From Psychrobacter ciconiae (GTDB taxonomy: Bacteria > Pseudomonadota > Gammaproteobacteria > Pseudomonadales > Moraxellaceae): DNA of 64,000 bases. The stretch lies in assembly GCF_904846055.1 (NCBI RefSeq), contig NZ_CAJGYV010000001.1, positions 1,178,001-1,242,000 of the forward strand, written 5' to 3'. Positions 38,741 through 47,885 of the stretch are shown here, piece by piece; position 1 is the first letter of the stretch; each line of letters opens with the position of its first letter. The notes beneath the pieces were generated by a model that saw only the letters and a list, made by a program, of their open reading frames with translations, was not told where the DNA came from and did no database searches. A program made the position numbers and the translations under genes.

Positions 38741-39685
38741 ATGCACTTGAAACGCTTAAGCCTTGCCATACTGTTTAGCTTGTCGTTAGTTGGCTGCACC
38801 ACGCCCAACCCTTTAACCATTGCCACCACTCAAAAGCTGGTCAATTTTGAGCGCAATAAATCAAGCCTTGAAACCAAGACCATGACGCTTAACTCTGGAG
38901 ATACTTTGGCGTATTTAGAAGGCGGCAATTTAAATGGCGAGCCACTGTTATTGATTCACGGCTTTGGCGGCAATAAAGACAACTTTACCCGAATTGCCGA
39001 TAAACTAGGCGAGTATCATTTACTGATTCCTGATTTGCTCGGCTTTGGCAATTCAAGCAAACCGATGGACGCTGATTACAGCAGTGACGCCCAAGCCTTA
39101 CGGCTTCATGAATTTTTACGCCAAAAAAATCTTAATAACGGCATTCATATCGGCGGCAACTCAATGGGCGGCAGCATCAGTGTGGCGTACGCGGCGATGT
39201 TTCCAAAAGAGGTAAAAAGCTTATGGCTGCTTGATAGCGCAGGATTTTGGTCGGCAGGATTGTTTGAGCGCTATCAAAACGCGACAGCGGACAACAATCC
39301 TTTGGTGATTGACAACACCAAGCAATATTTTGCGCTGTATCATTTGGTGATGAATAAGCCGCCGTTTATCCCAAAAACGGTGCAAGCGGTATTTGCGCAA
39401 GATAATATCAAGAATCGCGATTTACACCGTAAAATCATCGAGCAGGTCGTCACCGACAACGTCGAGGCGCGCGCCAAAGTGGTGGCAGCGCATCAAATCC
39501 CAACGCTTGTGGTTTGGGGAAAAGAGGATAAAGTCATCAAGCCTGAAACGGCGTATTTAATGAAGCAGCTCATGCCGCATGCCAAAGTGCTGCTCATGCC
39601 GGACGTCGGTCACGTGCCGATGATTGAGGCAGTAAAGCAGACGGCGGCAGATTATCAGCAGTTTCGGGCGGAGATTGACCGTTAA
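38741..39685 (+). CDS. lip1: alpha/beta-hydrolase lipoprotein, Lip1-like lipase (family V)
   Basis: The 314-residue protein has a lipoprotein signal ending in LVGC (Cys at about 19). The hydrolase fold shows LLIHGFGGNKDNF (oxyanion), the nucleophile elbow GGNSMGGSIS, and the acid and His regions VVWGKEDKVIKPETA and DVGHVPMIEA. The overall sequence closely resembles the cold-active lipase Lip1 of Psychrobacter immobilis as I remember it. The expected role is hydrolysis of acylglycerols at the outer membrane. The gene ends convergent with the next, sharing TTAA as both stop codons. Confidence 0.9.
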   Translation: MHLKRLSLAILFSLSLVGCTTPNPLTIATTQKLVNFERNKSSLETKTMTLNSGDTLAYLEGGNLNGEPLLLIHGFGGNKDNFTRIADKLGEYHLLIPDLLGFGNSSKPMDADYSSDAQALRLHEFLRQKNLNNGIHIGGNSMGGSISVAYAAMFPKEVKSLWLLDSAGFWSAGLFERYQNATADNNPLVIDNTKQYFALYHLVMNKPPFIPKTVQAVFAQDNIKNRDLHRKIIEQVVTDNVEARAKVVAAHQIPTLVVWGKEDKVIKPETAYLMKQLMPHAKVLLMPDVGHVPMIEAVKQTAADYQQFRAEIDR

Positions 39686-40665
39686 ATCAGTAAATCAACT
39701 TCTTTAAAAAAGCTTACCGCCGTCGTTGGCAACCAGCTTAAATCAAACTTTTTATCTTGATAGGTCAAAAAGCCAATATGACCGCCGTGAGCCGTGTCAA
39801 TCAAGGTCACCTCTTTTGACACGTCGCCTTTGGTGGCGGTGACCCCCAAAAATGGGTCATCTTTGGCACTGATCATCAAGGTCGGTTTGGCAATATGAAT
39901 CAGATGCGGCAGGGCAGAGGCTTTATAATAATAATCGTTTGCCGAGCGAAAGCCGTGACGCGGGGCGGTAAAAATATTGTCAAAGTCGCTCATTCGCCGC
40001 GCTGATTTAATCGCCGCGATTTCATCCTCGCTTAAATCATTGGCAAGCGCTTTTTCAATGATTGGGTTGAGTAAATACGGCGTATAAACGCGCCGTCCCA
40101 AAAAGCGCTCCATGGCAAGCGACGCCGAAAGCAAATCAACGGGCGCAGACGCCACCACTGCCGCCTTGCAAATAGCATCATCGCCAAAGTCGCTCATGTA
40201 TTTGGCAAGCGCATTACCGCCAAGTGATACGCCAACGGCAAAAATCGTCCGGTAGCTTTTGGCAAGGTGGCGCAGCGCATGGTCAATTTCAGCGGTATCA
40301 CCGGCGTTATAAAACACGCGACCTTTGACCGGAACGCCGCCGCAGCTGCGAAAATGAACCACCACAAAGTGCCAATCTTGAGCTTGCGCAGCTTTGGCAA
40401 GCACTCTGGCATAATGGCTTTGGCTGCTGCCTTCCATACCATGAAACAACACCAGCAGCGGCTTTTGAAACTGGTTTTCGCTTAATTGAATGTCGCTTGT
40501 GTCGACAAAATCGTAAGCCACTTCGCTCTCGTTCAATGAGTCTTTGACCAATTCGCGGCGATAACTGGGCGATTCAGGCGCAATAAATTTGGGTAAAATG
40601 GTTTGCAGGTGCGGGTTGGCAAGCCAAAACGGCGGTTTAAACGGTTGGTAATTAAAACTTATCAT
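39682..40665 (-). CDS. YheT-family alpha/beta hydrolase
   Basis: The 327-residue protein has FKPPFWLANPHLQTILPKF at the N terminus, a hallmark of the YheT/ABHD1-3 group, then LFHGMEGSSQSHYARVLA, the nucleophile elbow GVSLGGNALAKY, the acid in DDPFLG and the His in HGGHIGF. There is no signal peptide. Substrate unknown; related proteins act on esters or phospholipids. Its stop overlaps the lip1 stop. Confidence 0.88.
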   Translation of the reverse strand: MISFNYQPFKPPFWLANPHLQTILPKFIAPESPSYRRELVKDSLNESEVAYDFVDTSDIQLSENQFQKPLLVLFHGMEGSSQSHYARVLAKAAQAQDWHFVVVHFRSCGGVPVKGRVFYNAGDTAEIDHALRHLAKSYRTIFAVGVSLGGNALAKYMSDFGDDAICKAAVVASAPVDLLSASLAMERFLGRRVYTPYLLNPIIEKALANDLSEDEIAAIKSARRMSDFDNIFTAPRHGFRSANDYYYKASALPHLIHIAKPTLMISAKDDPFLGVTATKGDVSKEVTLIDTAHGGHIGFLTYQDKKFDLSWLPTTAVSFFKEVDLLI

Positions 40666-40705
40666 AAAGGGTCACAGCTTTTTTGGTTGCTTTTAATTTT
40701 TAAAA

Positions 40706-40719
40706 GTTTCACGTGAAAC
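40706..40719. other. parS: parS-type site 7
   Basis: An exact GTTTCACGTGAAAC lies in the gap between YigZ and YheT genes. The palindrome extends to AAGTTTCAC/GTGAAACTT. Confidence 0.8.
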
Positions 40720-40766
40720 TTAATATTTTATATAATTAAGTGGTTTAATCATCCCTAAATGATAGC

Positions 40767-41390
40767 TTAATTCTCATTTTCAATGCTTTGCTTGCTATTA
40801 TTGTCAATCACTTTGCCGTAAATTCCTAAGTTTTCTTTTAATGTAGCGATATTTTCATTAGCAACCGTAACCGGTAGCTGCACCGTTTGACTGTAATTGA
40901 CCTCACTAATTACGCCACCTAATTGCGCGGCAATATAGCGGCACTGGGCTTCATTGGCAAAGTCGGTTTCAATCATCAGCGTTGATTTGGGCACAAATTC
41001 AACCAGTTGCATTTCATCAACCGCCAATTGTGCCGATGCCGCATAAGCTCGCGTAAGACCACCTGCGCCAAGTTTAATGCCACCAAAATAGCGAACGACA
41101 ATAATAACCACGTTACCAATCGCTTTATGCTGCAAAACATTTAAAATCGGTCTTCCTGCCGTGCCGTTTGGTTCGCCATCGTCATCAAATCCCGCGCTTG
41201 TGGTGTTGTTGGGGTCGCCGATGATATACGCCCAGCAGTGATGGCGAGCATCAGGGAATTCAAGCCGCAATTGTTCCACATGAAACATTGCCTCGTCACG
41301 CGACGTGACCGGATAGGCAAAGGCGATAAATTGCGACTTTTTAATTTCTAAATCGGCGCGGACAGGTCGCTTTAGGGTTTGATAGCTCAT
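40767..41390 (-). CDS. YigZ/IMPACT-family protein
   Basis: The 207-residue protein has the UPF0029 N-terminal domain: KKSQFIAFAYPV, HHCWAYIIGD, DDGEPNGTAGRPIL and VVRYFGGIKLGAGGLTRAYA, all hallmarks of YigZ. A short C-terminal DUF1949 domain follows. Bacterial members may bind nucleic acid or ribosomes, but the function is unsettled. A parS-like variant (41273-41286) lies inside. Confidence 0.9.
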   Translation of the reverse strand: MSYQTLKRPVRADLEIKKSQFIAFAYPVTSRDEAMFHVEQLRLEFPDARHHCWAYIIGDPNNTTSAGFDDDGEPNGTAGRPILNVLQHKAIGNVVIIVVRYFGGIKLGAGGLTRAYAASAQLAVDEMQLVEFVPKSTLMIETDFANEAQCRYIAAQLGGVISEVNYSQTVQLPVTVANENIATLKENLGIYGKVIDNNSKQSIENEN

Positions 41391-41535
41391 AGCACATTGT
41401 TATCTTGATTAGGAATCGTTCAGCTTGCCAACCCAAATATGCTAAACTTGCGGCAAGTTAGGTCAAGTATCTGACCTATAATTTTTTAGTTTTTGAGTCA
41501 TCATTATAGCGATGATGATAACGGATGGGCAAATA

Positions 41536-42240
41536 ATGCGCTTAGATAAATTGATCAGTAAGGCCACCGAGCTGTCTCGAAAAGAGGCAAAAAGAATCCT
41601 GCACGCAGGCGAAGTCACCGTCAATGATGAGGTGGTCAAAGATCCCGGATTGCACGTTGATATTTTAAATGATGAAGTACTTTGGGCAGGCGAGCCGCTG
41701 TCAGTCGCGACCGGCAATCGCTATATTTTATTACATAAGCCCGAGGGCTTTGAATGCACCCTCAAAGCCAAAGAGTATCCCATCGTCACCGAACTGATTG
41801 CTGTTCCTGAATTGCAAAGCTTGCGAATCGCAGGGCGCTTGGATGTGGACACCACAGGGGCGCTGATATTAAGTGACGACGGTCAGTTTTTGCACCGAAT
41901 TACCAGCCCTAAGCACGAGCACCCAAAAGTTTACGCGCTTACCTTAGCTGACCCGATGGATGCCGATGCACAAGCTGATGCCGTTAAGCAAGTCGCAAAA
42001 GGCATTTTGCTAGATGGCGACTATGAGCCGACCAAACCTGCCACGCTTGAATTTATCGATGACACTCACGCCAAACTGACCTTAGTTCAAGGAAAGTACC
42101 ACCAAGTCAAACGCATGATGGGGTATTTTGGCAACAAAGTTATCGAGCTGCACCGCGAAAGCATCGGCAATATTACTTTAGAAGGGTTAGATAAAGGCGA
42201 CAGCCGATTTTTATCAGAAGAAGAAATCAGCCTGTTTTAA
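41536..42240 (+). CDS. rsuA: 16S rRNA pseudouridine-516 synthase
   Basis: RsuA converts U516 of 16S rRNA to pseudouridine. The N-terminal S4-like domain begins MRLDKLISKATELSRKEA. The catalytic Asp is in GRLDVDTTGALILSDDGQ, and KVYALTL and GKYHQVKRMMGYFGNKV follow. ATG at 41536 is used, giving about 234 residues like E. coli (231); the upstream GTG/ATG codons add nonconserved residues. Confidence 0.92.
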   Translation: MRLDKLISKATELSRKEAKRILHAGEVTVNDEVVKDPGLHVDILNDEVLWAGEPLSVATGNRYILLHKPEGFECTLKAKEYPIVTELIAVPELQSLRIAGRLDVDTTGALILSDDGQFLHRITSPKHEHPKVYALTLADPMDADAQADAVKQVAKGILLDGDYEPTKPATLEFIDDTHAKLTLVQGKYHQVKRMMGYFGNKVIELHRESIGNITLEGLDKGDSRFLSEEEISLF

Positions 42241-42516
42241 AGCACTTAGGTGAAAAAGAGCCGTCTTAAACTGTTTCTCGGGTCTTAATATTCGGTAGCC
42301 AAATTGCAAAATCCGCTGAGTTTGGGTTAAAAAGCAAATCAGTTATGATACAGTCATTCCCTGATTTAATTTACCTTTTTGCATCGTGTAAACTCTTTGC
42401 ATTGTATAAATAGCATAAAAGGTTGCGGTGACAGTATTTAAAACCGCCGCGCCATTTTTGCCAAACTCAATCGATTAATTACAAAATCGATTTATAATAA
42501 ATCAATAGGATTTGCT

Positions 42517-43554
42517 GTGAAACGACCTGTATTAGCCTTGACTCCTCTCCTTGCAGCCTTAACTGTGACCAGCGCTTGCGCTCAACCTGCGCCAGCGCCT
42601 GTACAAAAATCAACCATTGCTACTACCAGCGCTGCCGTGACGCCTGCTATTGATAGCAAATTGCGCCAAGTGCTCAACCAAGCCGGAATCAAGGCGCAAA
42701 TTTTAAGCATTACCTCATCAAAACTGCCCAACATGTTTCAAATCAGCCTTGCCGGTCAGCCGCCACTGCACATGACGGCAGATGGCAAATATGTCATCCA
42801 AGGCGAGCTGCAAAAAAATCCAAGCCCCAAGCGCAATAGCCAAATTCCGCCAAGAGCAAGTAGCGCGCAACTTGGAGCGCCAATTTCTGCCAGCGGCAAA
42901 AAAGTGCTCCTTGATAATATGAGCGCCCTTTCAAATATCAGCAGCAAAAACCCGTTTTTTTATACCGCCATTCCGGGGGTAATTTGGGGCGCATCGCTTG
43001 AAGGCGTGCCATTTTTAGTGAGTGATGATGGCGCTTATATCACTGATGGCGAGATTGCAGTCATTGAAAATGGTCAATTTACCGGTCTTGATAACACGTT
43101 TGAAAAACGCAAAAACCAAGCGGTATTTAAAACCCTCGATGAGTCGCAACTGATTTCTTATCCGGCAACGACGCCAGAAAAAGCGGTCGTTTATGTTGCC
43201 ACCGATGTGAATTGTCCGTATTGCCGCAAATTTCATGAAAAAATCCCAGAGCTCAATAAAAAAGGGGTCACGGTAAAAGCCATTGGCTATCCGATTTATG
43301 AGGAGTCGCCGCAGCAAATGCGCGCCATTTGGTCACAAAATAGCGACAGCGCGCGAAGGCTTGCACTAGATAACGCCATGCTCAAAGGTCAAATGCCAAC
43401 CGCCGTGACCAGTACCGATTTTGTCACCCCAAACCGTGATAAGGCGGCAGGGCTTGCGGTCGTGGCAACGCCGGCGATTTTCCGCGCTGATGGCGAGCTG
43501 TATCAAGCAAGCTTTGACAGCCCTGAATTTTTACAGTTTTTAGGGGTTCGCTGA
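42517..43554 (+). CDS. DsbC/DsbG-like thiol:disulfide isomerase with two N-terminal domains
   Basis: Start is GTG with AGGA 7 bases upstream. A signal peptide (1-22, ending SACAQ) precedes a DsbC-type dimerisation domain (about 45-100, MFQISLAGQPPLHMTADGKYVIQGEL). A Pro/Ser linker and a second segment of the same style follow (about 150-195, VIWGASLEGVPFLVSDDGAYITDGE). The thioredoxin fold comes last, with active site CPYC in DVNCPYCRKFH and the cis-Pro in VATPAIF. The 345 residues compare with about 236 in E. coli DsbC. Expected role: periplasmic disulfide isomerisation. dsbB is present at 53.2 kb. Confidence 0.85.
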   Translation: MKRPVLALTPLLAALTVTSACAQPAPAPVQKSTIATTSAAVTPAIDSKLRQVLNQAGIKAQILSITSSKLPNMFQISLAGQPPLHMTADGKYVIQGELQKNPSPKRNSQIPPRASSAQLGAPISASGKKVLLDNMSALSNISSKNPFFYTAIPGVIWGASLEGVPFLVSDDGAYITDGEIAVIENGQFTGLDNTFEKRKNQAVFKTLDESQLISYPATTPEKAVVYVATDVNCPYCRKFHEKIPELNKKGVTVKAIGYPIYEESPQQMRAIWSQNSDSARRLALDNAMLKGQMPTAVTSTDFVTPNRDKAAGLAVVATPAIFRADGELYQASFDSPEFLQFLGVR

Positions 43555-43578
43555 TCGGGCTTTATTTTAATAAGCTTC

Positions 43579-43610
43579 AAAAAAACCGCCTTAACTTAGG
43601 GCGGTTTTTT
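43579..43610. terminator. terminator downstream of dsbC-like gene
   Basis: AAAAAACCGCC and GGCGGTTTTTT pair around a short loop and can terminate both convergent genes. Confidence 0.8.
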
Positions 43611-43636
43611 GATTGAGTGTCAGCATTTTTAAGCCG

Positions 43637-44296
43637 TTATTTAGGTAAAGTCACATCCACGATTTTCCAAGTAATAAACCCTTGCCGCGCCATCTCAATG
43701 GTAACCGGATAGCCTTTGACCACGCCGCTGATGGTAAAGCAATTTACGCCGCAGTAGCTAAGCTTGGGCTTGCTGGCATCGGGCGTAGTTTTGGCGGTTT
43801 CGATGCGCTGAGCTTGGTTATTCATCACCAAGTTGACTTGTTTTTTTATGACCGCATCAATATCGCCGCGCTCAATGATCATGTCACGGATAAGCGATTT
43901 TAAGTTGATTTGGTTGCTGGCAATCGCCCAAGCTGCCGCAAGCTCTTTGGTCGCCATGTTGGCTTGACCTTGAGTGCTGACGATTTTTTCGACATTTTGC
44001 GGGGTGATGGCGCCATCGACGGCTTGCTCGATAAAACCGTTTGCCGCTTGAGTTAACGGCTCACCGCCAAGCTCAGCTACCGCCGGATAGTTCTGAAGGG
44101 TGTTGGCAAATTGGGCTGTTAACTGCGATTTGACGCTTGGCTTTAGCAAGTCATAATCAACCGCTGCCGCAATAACCGCGCCGTTTTTATCATCAAAGGC
44201 ATTTTTGAGCTGATAAGCGCGGTAATATGGCGAGGCGGCAAAAACCGTCACCAAAACAACCACCACAAGCAGCAGCAGTGAGGTCAGCTTTTTCAT
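43637..44296 (-). CDS. DUF2939 exported/membrane-anchored protein
   Basis: The 219-residue protein has a strong N-terminal hydrophobic segment (5-22) and then PYYRAYQLKNAFDDKNGAVIAAAVDYDLLKPSVKSQL, the DUF2939 signature. No catalytic motif is seen. A CxxxC-like pair (YCGVNCF) occurs near the C terminus. Function unknown; probably periplasmic and anchored. Confidence 0.82.
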   Translation of the reverse strand: MKKLTSLLLLVVVVLVTVFAASPYYRAYQLKNAFDDKNGAVIAAAVDYDLLKPSVKSQLTAQFANTLQNYPAVAELGGEPLTQAANGFIEQAVDGAITPQNVEKIVSTQGQANMATKELAAAWAIASNQINLKSLIRDMIIERGDIDAVIKKQVNLVMNNQAQRIETAKTTPDASKPKLSYCGVNCFTISGVVKGYPVTIEMARQGFITWKIVDVTLPK

Positions 44297-44713
44297 AAAT
44301 TCAATCCTATTTTTACCTGCACCGATTTTTTATTTGGCAAAAAAAATGGTGGCTCAATGCTCAAGGCAACCCCCAAAGCAGGAGCTAAATCTTATCATGA
44401 CTGCCAAAAAATCGATAGAAAAGAAAACTAGCGGCAACTATTTAGCGCGGCTTGATGGTGAAAAAAAGGATTCGTTCGTTTAGACTTTAAAATAACTGTC
44501 ACCAATGTCTTGATAATGGCTGTTTGAATCACCATTAATAGCGCAAACTTTTATTAATTGATTTGGTTACCAAGTTTCCTGCCATAACCTGTTTAATAAC
44601 TCCACTATTAAGGTCGACCTGTTTCACGTGAAACCAGATATTTGATTGGCGGCTGGTGTTGTGGTTAAGGTGGAAAAAGGTGGCGGCAAGCTTTGATGAC
44701 ATGAGGAGAGGCC
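44297..44713. other. divergent intergenic region DUF2939 / dnaJ with parS
   Basis: 417 bases holding a parS core at 44621 and the dnaJ leader. A 28-codon ORF at 44397-44483 has only a distant AGGAG and is not called. No heat-shock promoter is clear. Confidence 0.4.
44621..44634. other. parS: parS-type site 8, upstream of dnaJ
   Basis: An exact GTTTCACGTGAAAC, with 15 of 16 bases of the full consensus, lies 80 bases before dnaJ. Confidence 0.82.
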
Positions 44714-45850
44714 ATGAGTAAGCGCGATTTTTATGAGGTGCTGGGAGTCAGCAAAAACGCGGATACCAAAGAAATCAAACGGGCGTATCGCAAACTTGCA
44801 ATGAAATACCACCCCGACCGCAACTCTGATGACCCTGATGCCGAAGAAAAGTTTAAGGAAGCATCGCTTGCTTATGAGGTCTTAAGCGATGACAGCAAGC
44901 GCTCAGCTTATGACCGAATGGGGCATGCTGCCTTTGAAAATGGTATGGGCGGCGGCGGTTTTGGTGGCAGCGGCTTTCAGGATATTTTTGGCGACTTGTT
45001 TGGGCATTTTGGCGGCAACTTTCAAGATATTTTTGGTCAAGGTCGCAGCAATTCATCGCGCCCGCGCCGCGGTTCAGACTTGCGCTATGTGATTGAGCTG
45101 ACCCTTGAAGAAGCGGTTCGTGGCTGCAAAAAAGAAATCACCTTTAGTGCGCCCGCCCCTTGTGACACTTGTGACGGCAAAGGCACCAAAGACCCCTCCG
45201 ATGTGGTCACCTGCCAAACTTGCCAAGGCTATGGTCAAGTGCGAATGCAGCAAGGCTTTTTTGCCGTTCAGCAAACCTGCCCGCATTGCGGCGGCAGCGG
45301 CAAACAAATCAAAAACCCATGCCATGACTGTCACGGCAGCGGCGTCAAAGACAAATCACGAACCCTTGAAGTCACCATTCCGGCGGGCGTCGATGATGGC
45401 GACCGTATCCGCTTAAGCGGCGAGGGCGAAGCGGGCGGCACGGGCGTTCAAAACGGCGATTTGTATGTTGAAGTTCGCATCAAGCCACACGAGGTCTTTA
45501 AACGCCGCGGCGCTGATTTGTATATGGACGTTCCGGTCAGCATCTCAGATGCCGCCCTTGGCAAAGAAGTTGAAATCCCAACCCTTGATGGCAAAGTCAA
45601 AATCCGCGTCGCTGAAGGTACCCAAAGCGGTAAAATGCTGCGCGTTCGCGGCAAAGGCGTGACACCGGTTAAAACCACCATGAAAGGCGACCTCATTTGC
45701 CGAATCATCGTAGAAACGCCCGTGAACCTCAACCAAGAACAAATTGAGCTACTGCGCAAATTCCAAGACACCCTTGATGGCGACGGTCATCATCAGCAGT
45801 CGCCGCACAAGAAATCTTTTTTCAAAAAAATTGGCGAATTGTTTGATTAA
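44714..45850 (+). CDS. dnaJ: chaperone protein DnaJ
   Basis: DnaJ stimulates DnaK ATPase and delivers substrates. The J domain has YHPDRNSDD with HPD, then a Gly/Phe-rich segment, then a zinc-finger domain with four CxxCxGxG repeats ([32 protein letters not shown]), then the C-terminal substrate-binding domain. AGGAGAGG precedes the ATG. The 378 residues are standard. dnaK is not adjacent, unlike in many gammaproteobacteria. The gene ends in a terminator palindrome carrying parS. Confidence 0.96.
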   Translation: MSKRDFYEVLGVSKNADTKEIKRAYRKLAMKYHPDRNSDDPDAEEKFKEASLAYEVLSDDSKRSAYDRMGHAAFENGMGGGGFGGSGFQDIFGDLFGHFGGNFQDIFGQGRSNSSRPRRGSDLRYVIELTLEEAVRGCKKEITFSAPAPCDTCDGKGTKDPSDVVTCQTCQGYGQVRMQQGFFAVQQTCPHCGGSGKQIKNPCHDCHGSGVKDKSRTLEVTIPAGVDDGDRIRLSGEGEAGGTGVQNGDLYVEVRIKPHEVFKRRGADLYMDVPVSISDAALGKEVEIPTLDGKVKIRVAEGTQSGKMLRVRGKGVTPVKTTMKGDLICRIIVETPVNLNQEQIELLRKFQDTLDGDGHHQQSPHKKSFFKKIGELFD

Positions 45851-45896
45851 TTTTTAAGCAAAAACTGTCATATTCTAAGCAATTTTGTCAGAGTTG

Positions 45897-45926
45897 ACCC
45901 AAAAGTTTCACGTGAAACTTTTGGGT
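45897..45926 (+). terminator. dnaJ terminator: perfect 30-bp palindrome centred on parS
   Basis: The 15-base arms 45897-45911 and 45912-45926 are exact reverse complements, followed by TTTTTC. The parS core forms the tip, as in the thrC terminator. Confidence 0.78.
45905..45918. other. parS: parS-type site 9, in the dnaJ terminator
   Basis: An exact GTTTCACGTGAAAC at the centre of the dnaJ terminator palindrome. Confidence 0.8.
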
Positions 45927-46061
45927 TTTTCATTTTTTTAAAATAACTTAATCAGTAAAAATAAGCTGCCCGCTATCAAGAAAGCAATTTAAAGTTTCAT
46001 GATATGATGTCAGCAGAAAAATTAATCTTAGTTTGATAAACATTTTTAAGGAAAGCCTGTC

Positions 46062-46907
46062 ATGACGACCACCAAGAATAACGACCAACACAACACCCTT
46101 GCCATTGGCATTATGGGCGCGGCAGGGCGAATGGGGCGAATGCTCATCGAAGCCGTTTTTGATAATCCTGATTGCCATTTAAGCGCTGCCATTGTCCGCG
46201 CTGATTCAAGCTTAATTGGTAGCGATGCCGGCGAAGTTGCCGGAATTGGTAAAAAAAATGTGGTCATTACAGGCGATTTAACCGCGGTTATTGATGACAT
46301 TGATGTGCTGATTGACTTTAGCTTGCCGGATGCAACCGCCGAGACGATGCAGCTTTGTGCAAAACAAGGCGTTGCCATGGTGATTGGCACCACTGGATTT
46401 AACGACAGCCAAGAGCAACTCTTAAATGAAGCAAGCCGCCAAACCCCTATCGTTTACGCTGGCAACTATTCAACGGGCGTCAATTTATCACTGAAATTGT
46501 TAGAAATCGCCGCCAAAGCGTTTGGCGATACCGCCGATGTTGAGGTCATTGAAGCGCACCATAAGCACAAAATCGACGCGCCATCAGGAACGGCGTTTAT
46601 GATGGCAGATGCCGTAGCCAGCGCTCGCGGTCAACACTTAAAAGACGTTGCCGTTTATGGTCGTGAAGGTCAAACAGGCGAGCGCAAATCTGGCAGCATT
46701 GGCATTCATGCGGTTCGCGGCGGGGAGATCATCGGCGACCATACGGTGATGTTTATTGCCGATGGCGAGATGGTCGAGATTACCCACAAGGCGCGCTCGC
46801 GGATGACCTTTGCCGCAGGCGCGGTTCGTGCGGCAATTTGGCTTAAAAATCAACCCGCTAGACGCTATGACATGCAGGACGTTTTGGGGTTGAACAATAC
46901 GAAATAA
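46062..46907 (+). CDS. dapB: 4-hydroxy-tetrahydrodipicolinate reductase
   Basis: DapB makes tetrahydrodipicolinate for lysine and meso-DAP synthesis. The N-terminal dinucleotide fold has [13 protein letters not shown], and DFSLPDAT and the catalytic [15 protein letters not shown] follow, with [22 protein letters not shown] near the end. AAGGAAAG lies upstream of the ATG. The 281 residues are typical. It lies downstream of dnaJ; carA, a frequent neighbour, is not here. Confidence 0.95.
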   Translation: MTTTKNNDQHNTLAIGIMGAAGRMGRMLIEAVFDNPDCHLSAAIVRADSSLIGSDAGEVAGIGKKNVVITGDLTAVIDDIDVLIDFSLPDATAETMQLCAKQGVAMVIGTTGFNDSQEQLLNEASRQTPIVYAGNYSTGVNLSLKLLEIAAKAFGDTADVEVIEAHHKHKIDAPSGTAFMMADAVASARGQHLKDVAVYGREGQTGERKSGSIGIHAVRGGEIIGDHTVMFIADGEMVEITHKARSRMTFAAGAVRAAIWLKNQPARRYDMQDVLGLNNTK

Positions 46908-46942
46908 CTATCAAAATCAGGGTCAATCGGGCGGGAGTCGTC

Positions 46943-47785
46943 ATGCAGTTTATAACATCATTGATTAAAAAACGCTGTTATCAAGTGATAGTAATTGCGC
47001 TGATGACTTCTGCAGCTTTTACCGCTTTGTCAAAAACGGCGCAAGCAGCAAGCTTACAAACCTTTGTTATCGACAGTTATGGCGGCGCGGCACTGGTTGC
47101 GCCCGTTCAAGCGCTACTCAATCAAAGCCCAAACGGCGGTCGCGTGACAAGCTATCAAGACAAGCTGATTGTCACCACCACCCACCAAAATTACCAAGCC
47201 GTCACAAACTTGCTTGCGCAAATTGACGAGCAGCCAAAGCCATTGATTATTAACGTCCGCGTTGGCGGTGATGGCAGCCAATCTGGGCAAATCAATCAAG
47301 GTCAAGTGATTATCAATCAGCGCGGTATTTTTGCTCAAGGCGGCAGTTATCAGCAATCAAACCAATCACAATCGACTCAGTCCTACCAAGTGCAAACCTT
47401 ATCCGGCTATCCGGCAAGTCTCAGTACTGCCACGATTTTAGCGCTATCGCCGCAATTTGGTCAGCGCAGCGCTCATCAAATCGTTATCAACCAAATTGGT
47501 TTGGTTACCGCCGCCCAAGGCATTAAGGTGACGCCAATGCTGCTGAATAACAATCAAGTTGAAGTAATGCTTCAGCAAAACAATGACAAAGTAATCCAAG
47601 GCGCAAAATTTAGCGCGCCGATGATTCAGCAGCAAAGCTTAGCCAGTACATTAATTGTTTCACGTGGAACTTGGCAGAAAATTGGTGACATTCAGCAAAG
47701 CCAGATCACAAGCCAATCAACGTTTGGCAAAAGCGGTCAATTTTCGCAATCCAGCAATATACCGATTTGGCTGATGGTTCAATAG
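46943..47785 (+). CDS. secretin-like exported protein of unknown function
   Basis: The 280-residue protein has a signal peptide (about 1-33, ending TAQAAS). Residues 35-95 look like a secretin short N domain (YGGAALVAPVQALLNQSPNGG, DKLIVTTTHQNYQAVTNLLAQID). A Gln/Ser-rich stretch follows (about 110-150). The C-terminal half has secretin-like features (VVNQIG region, GIKVTPMLLNNNQVEVMLQ and STLIVSRGTWQKIGDI) but is far too short for a complete secretin pore. It may be a stand-alone periplasmic protein or assembly factor. It starts 35 bases after dapB. A parS-like variant lies at 47657-47670. Confidence 0.65.
   Translation: MQFITSLIKKRCYQVIVIALMTSAAFTALSKTAQAASLQTFVIDSYGGAALVAPVQALLNQSPNGGRVTSYQDKLIVTTTHQNYQAVTNLLAQIDEQPKPLIINVRVGGDGSQSGQINQGQVIINQRGIFAQGGSYQQSNQSQSTQSYQVQTLSGYPASLSTATILALSPQFGQRSAHQIVINQIGLVTAAQGIKVTPMLLNNNQVEVMLQQNNDKVIQGAKFSAPMIQQQSLASTLIVSRGTWQKIGDIQQSQITSQSTFGKSGQFSQSSNIPIWLMVQ
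47657..47670. other. degenerate parS-like site (one mismatch)
   Basis: GTTTCACGTGGAAC keeps the CACGTG centre and differs at one arm base. It is inside the secretin-like gene. Confidence 0.5.
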
Positions 47786-47811
47786 TTTTTAACATTAAAA
47801 AAGAAAGCACA

Positions 47812-47842
47812 AAAAAAGCGCTGATATCACCAGCGCTTTTTT
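47812..47842. terminator. bidirectional terminator
   Basis: AAAAAAAGCGCTG pairs with CAGCGCTTTTTTT around a short loop. It lies between the convergent secretin-like gene and the decarboxylase gene. Confidence 0.8.
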
Positions 47843-47885
47843 TATTTTAAAACATTTATTTAATCAAACGCTTTAACCAAAATTT

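Noticed and set aside
41460-41480. Hairpin with T-rich tail before rsuA
   Set aside because: It lies between divergent genes, where a terminator has no gene to serve; could be a promoter feature but unsupported.
44397-44483. 28-codon ORF upstream of dnaJ
   Set aside because: Only a distant AGGAG, no recognisable sequence, and no way to test coding potential by eye.
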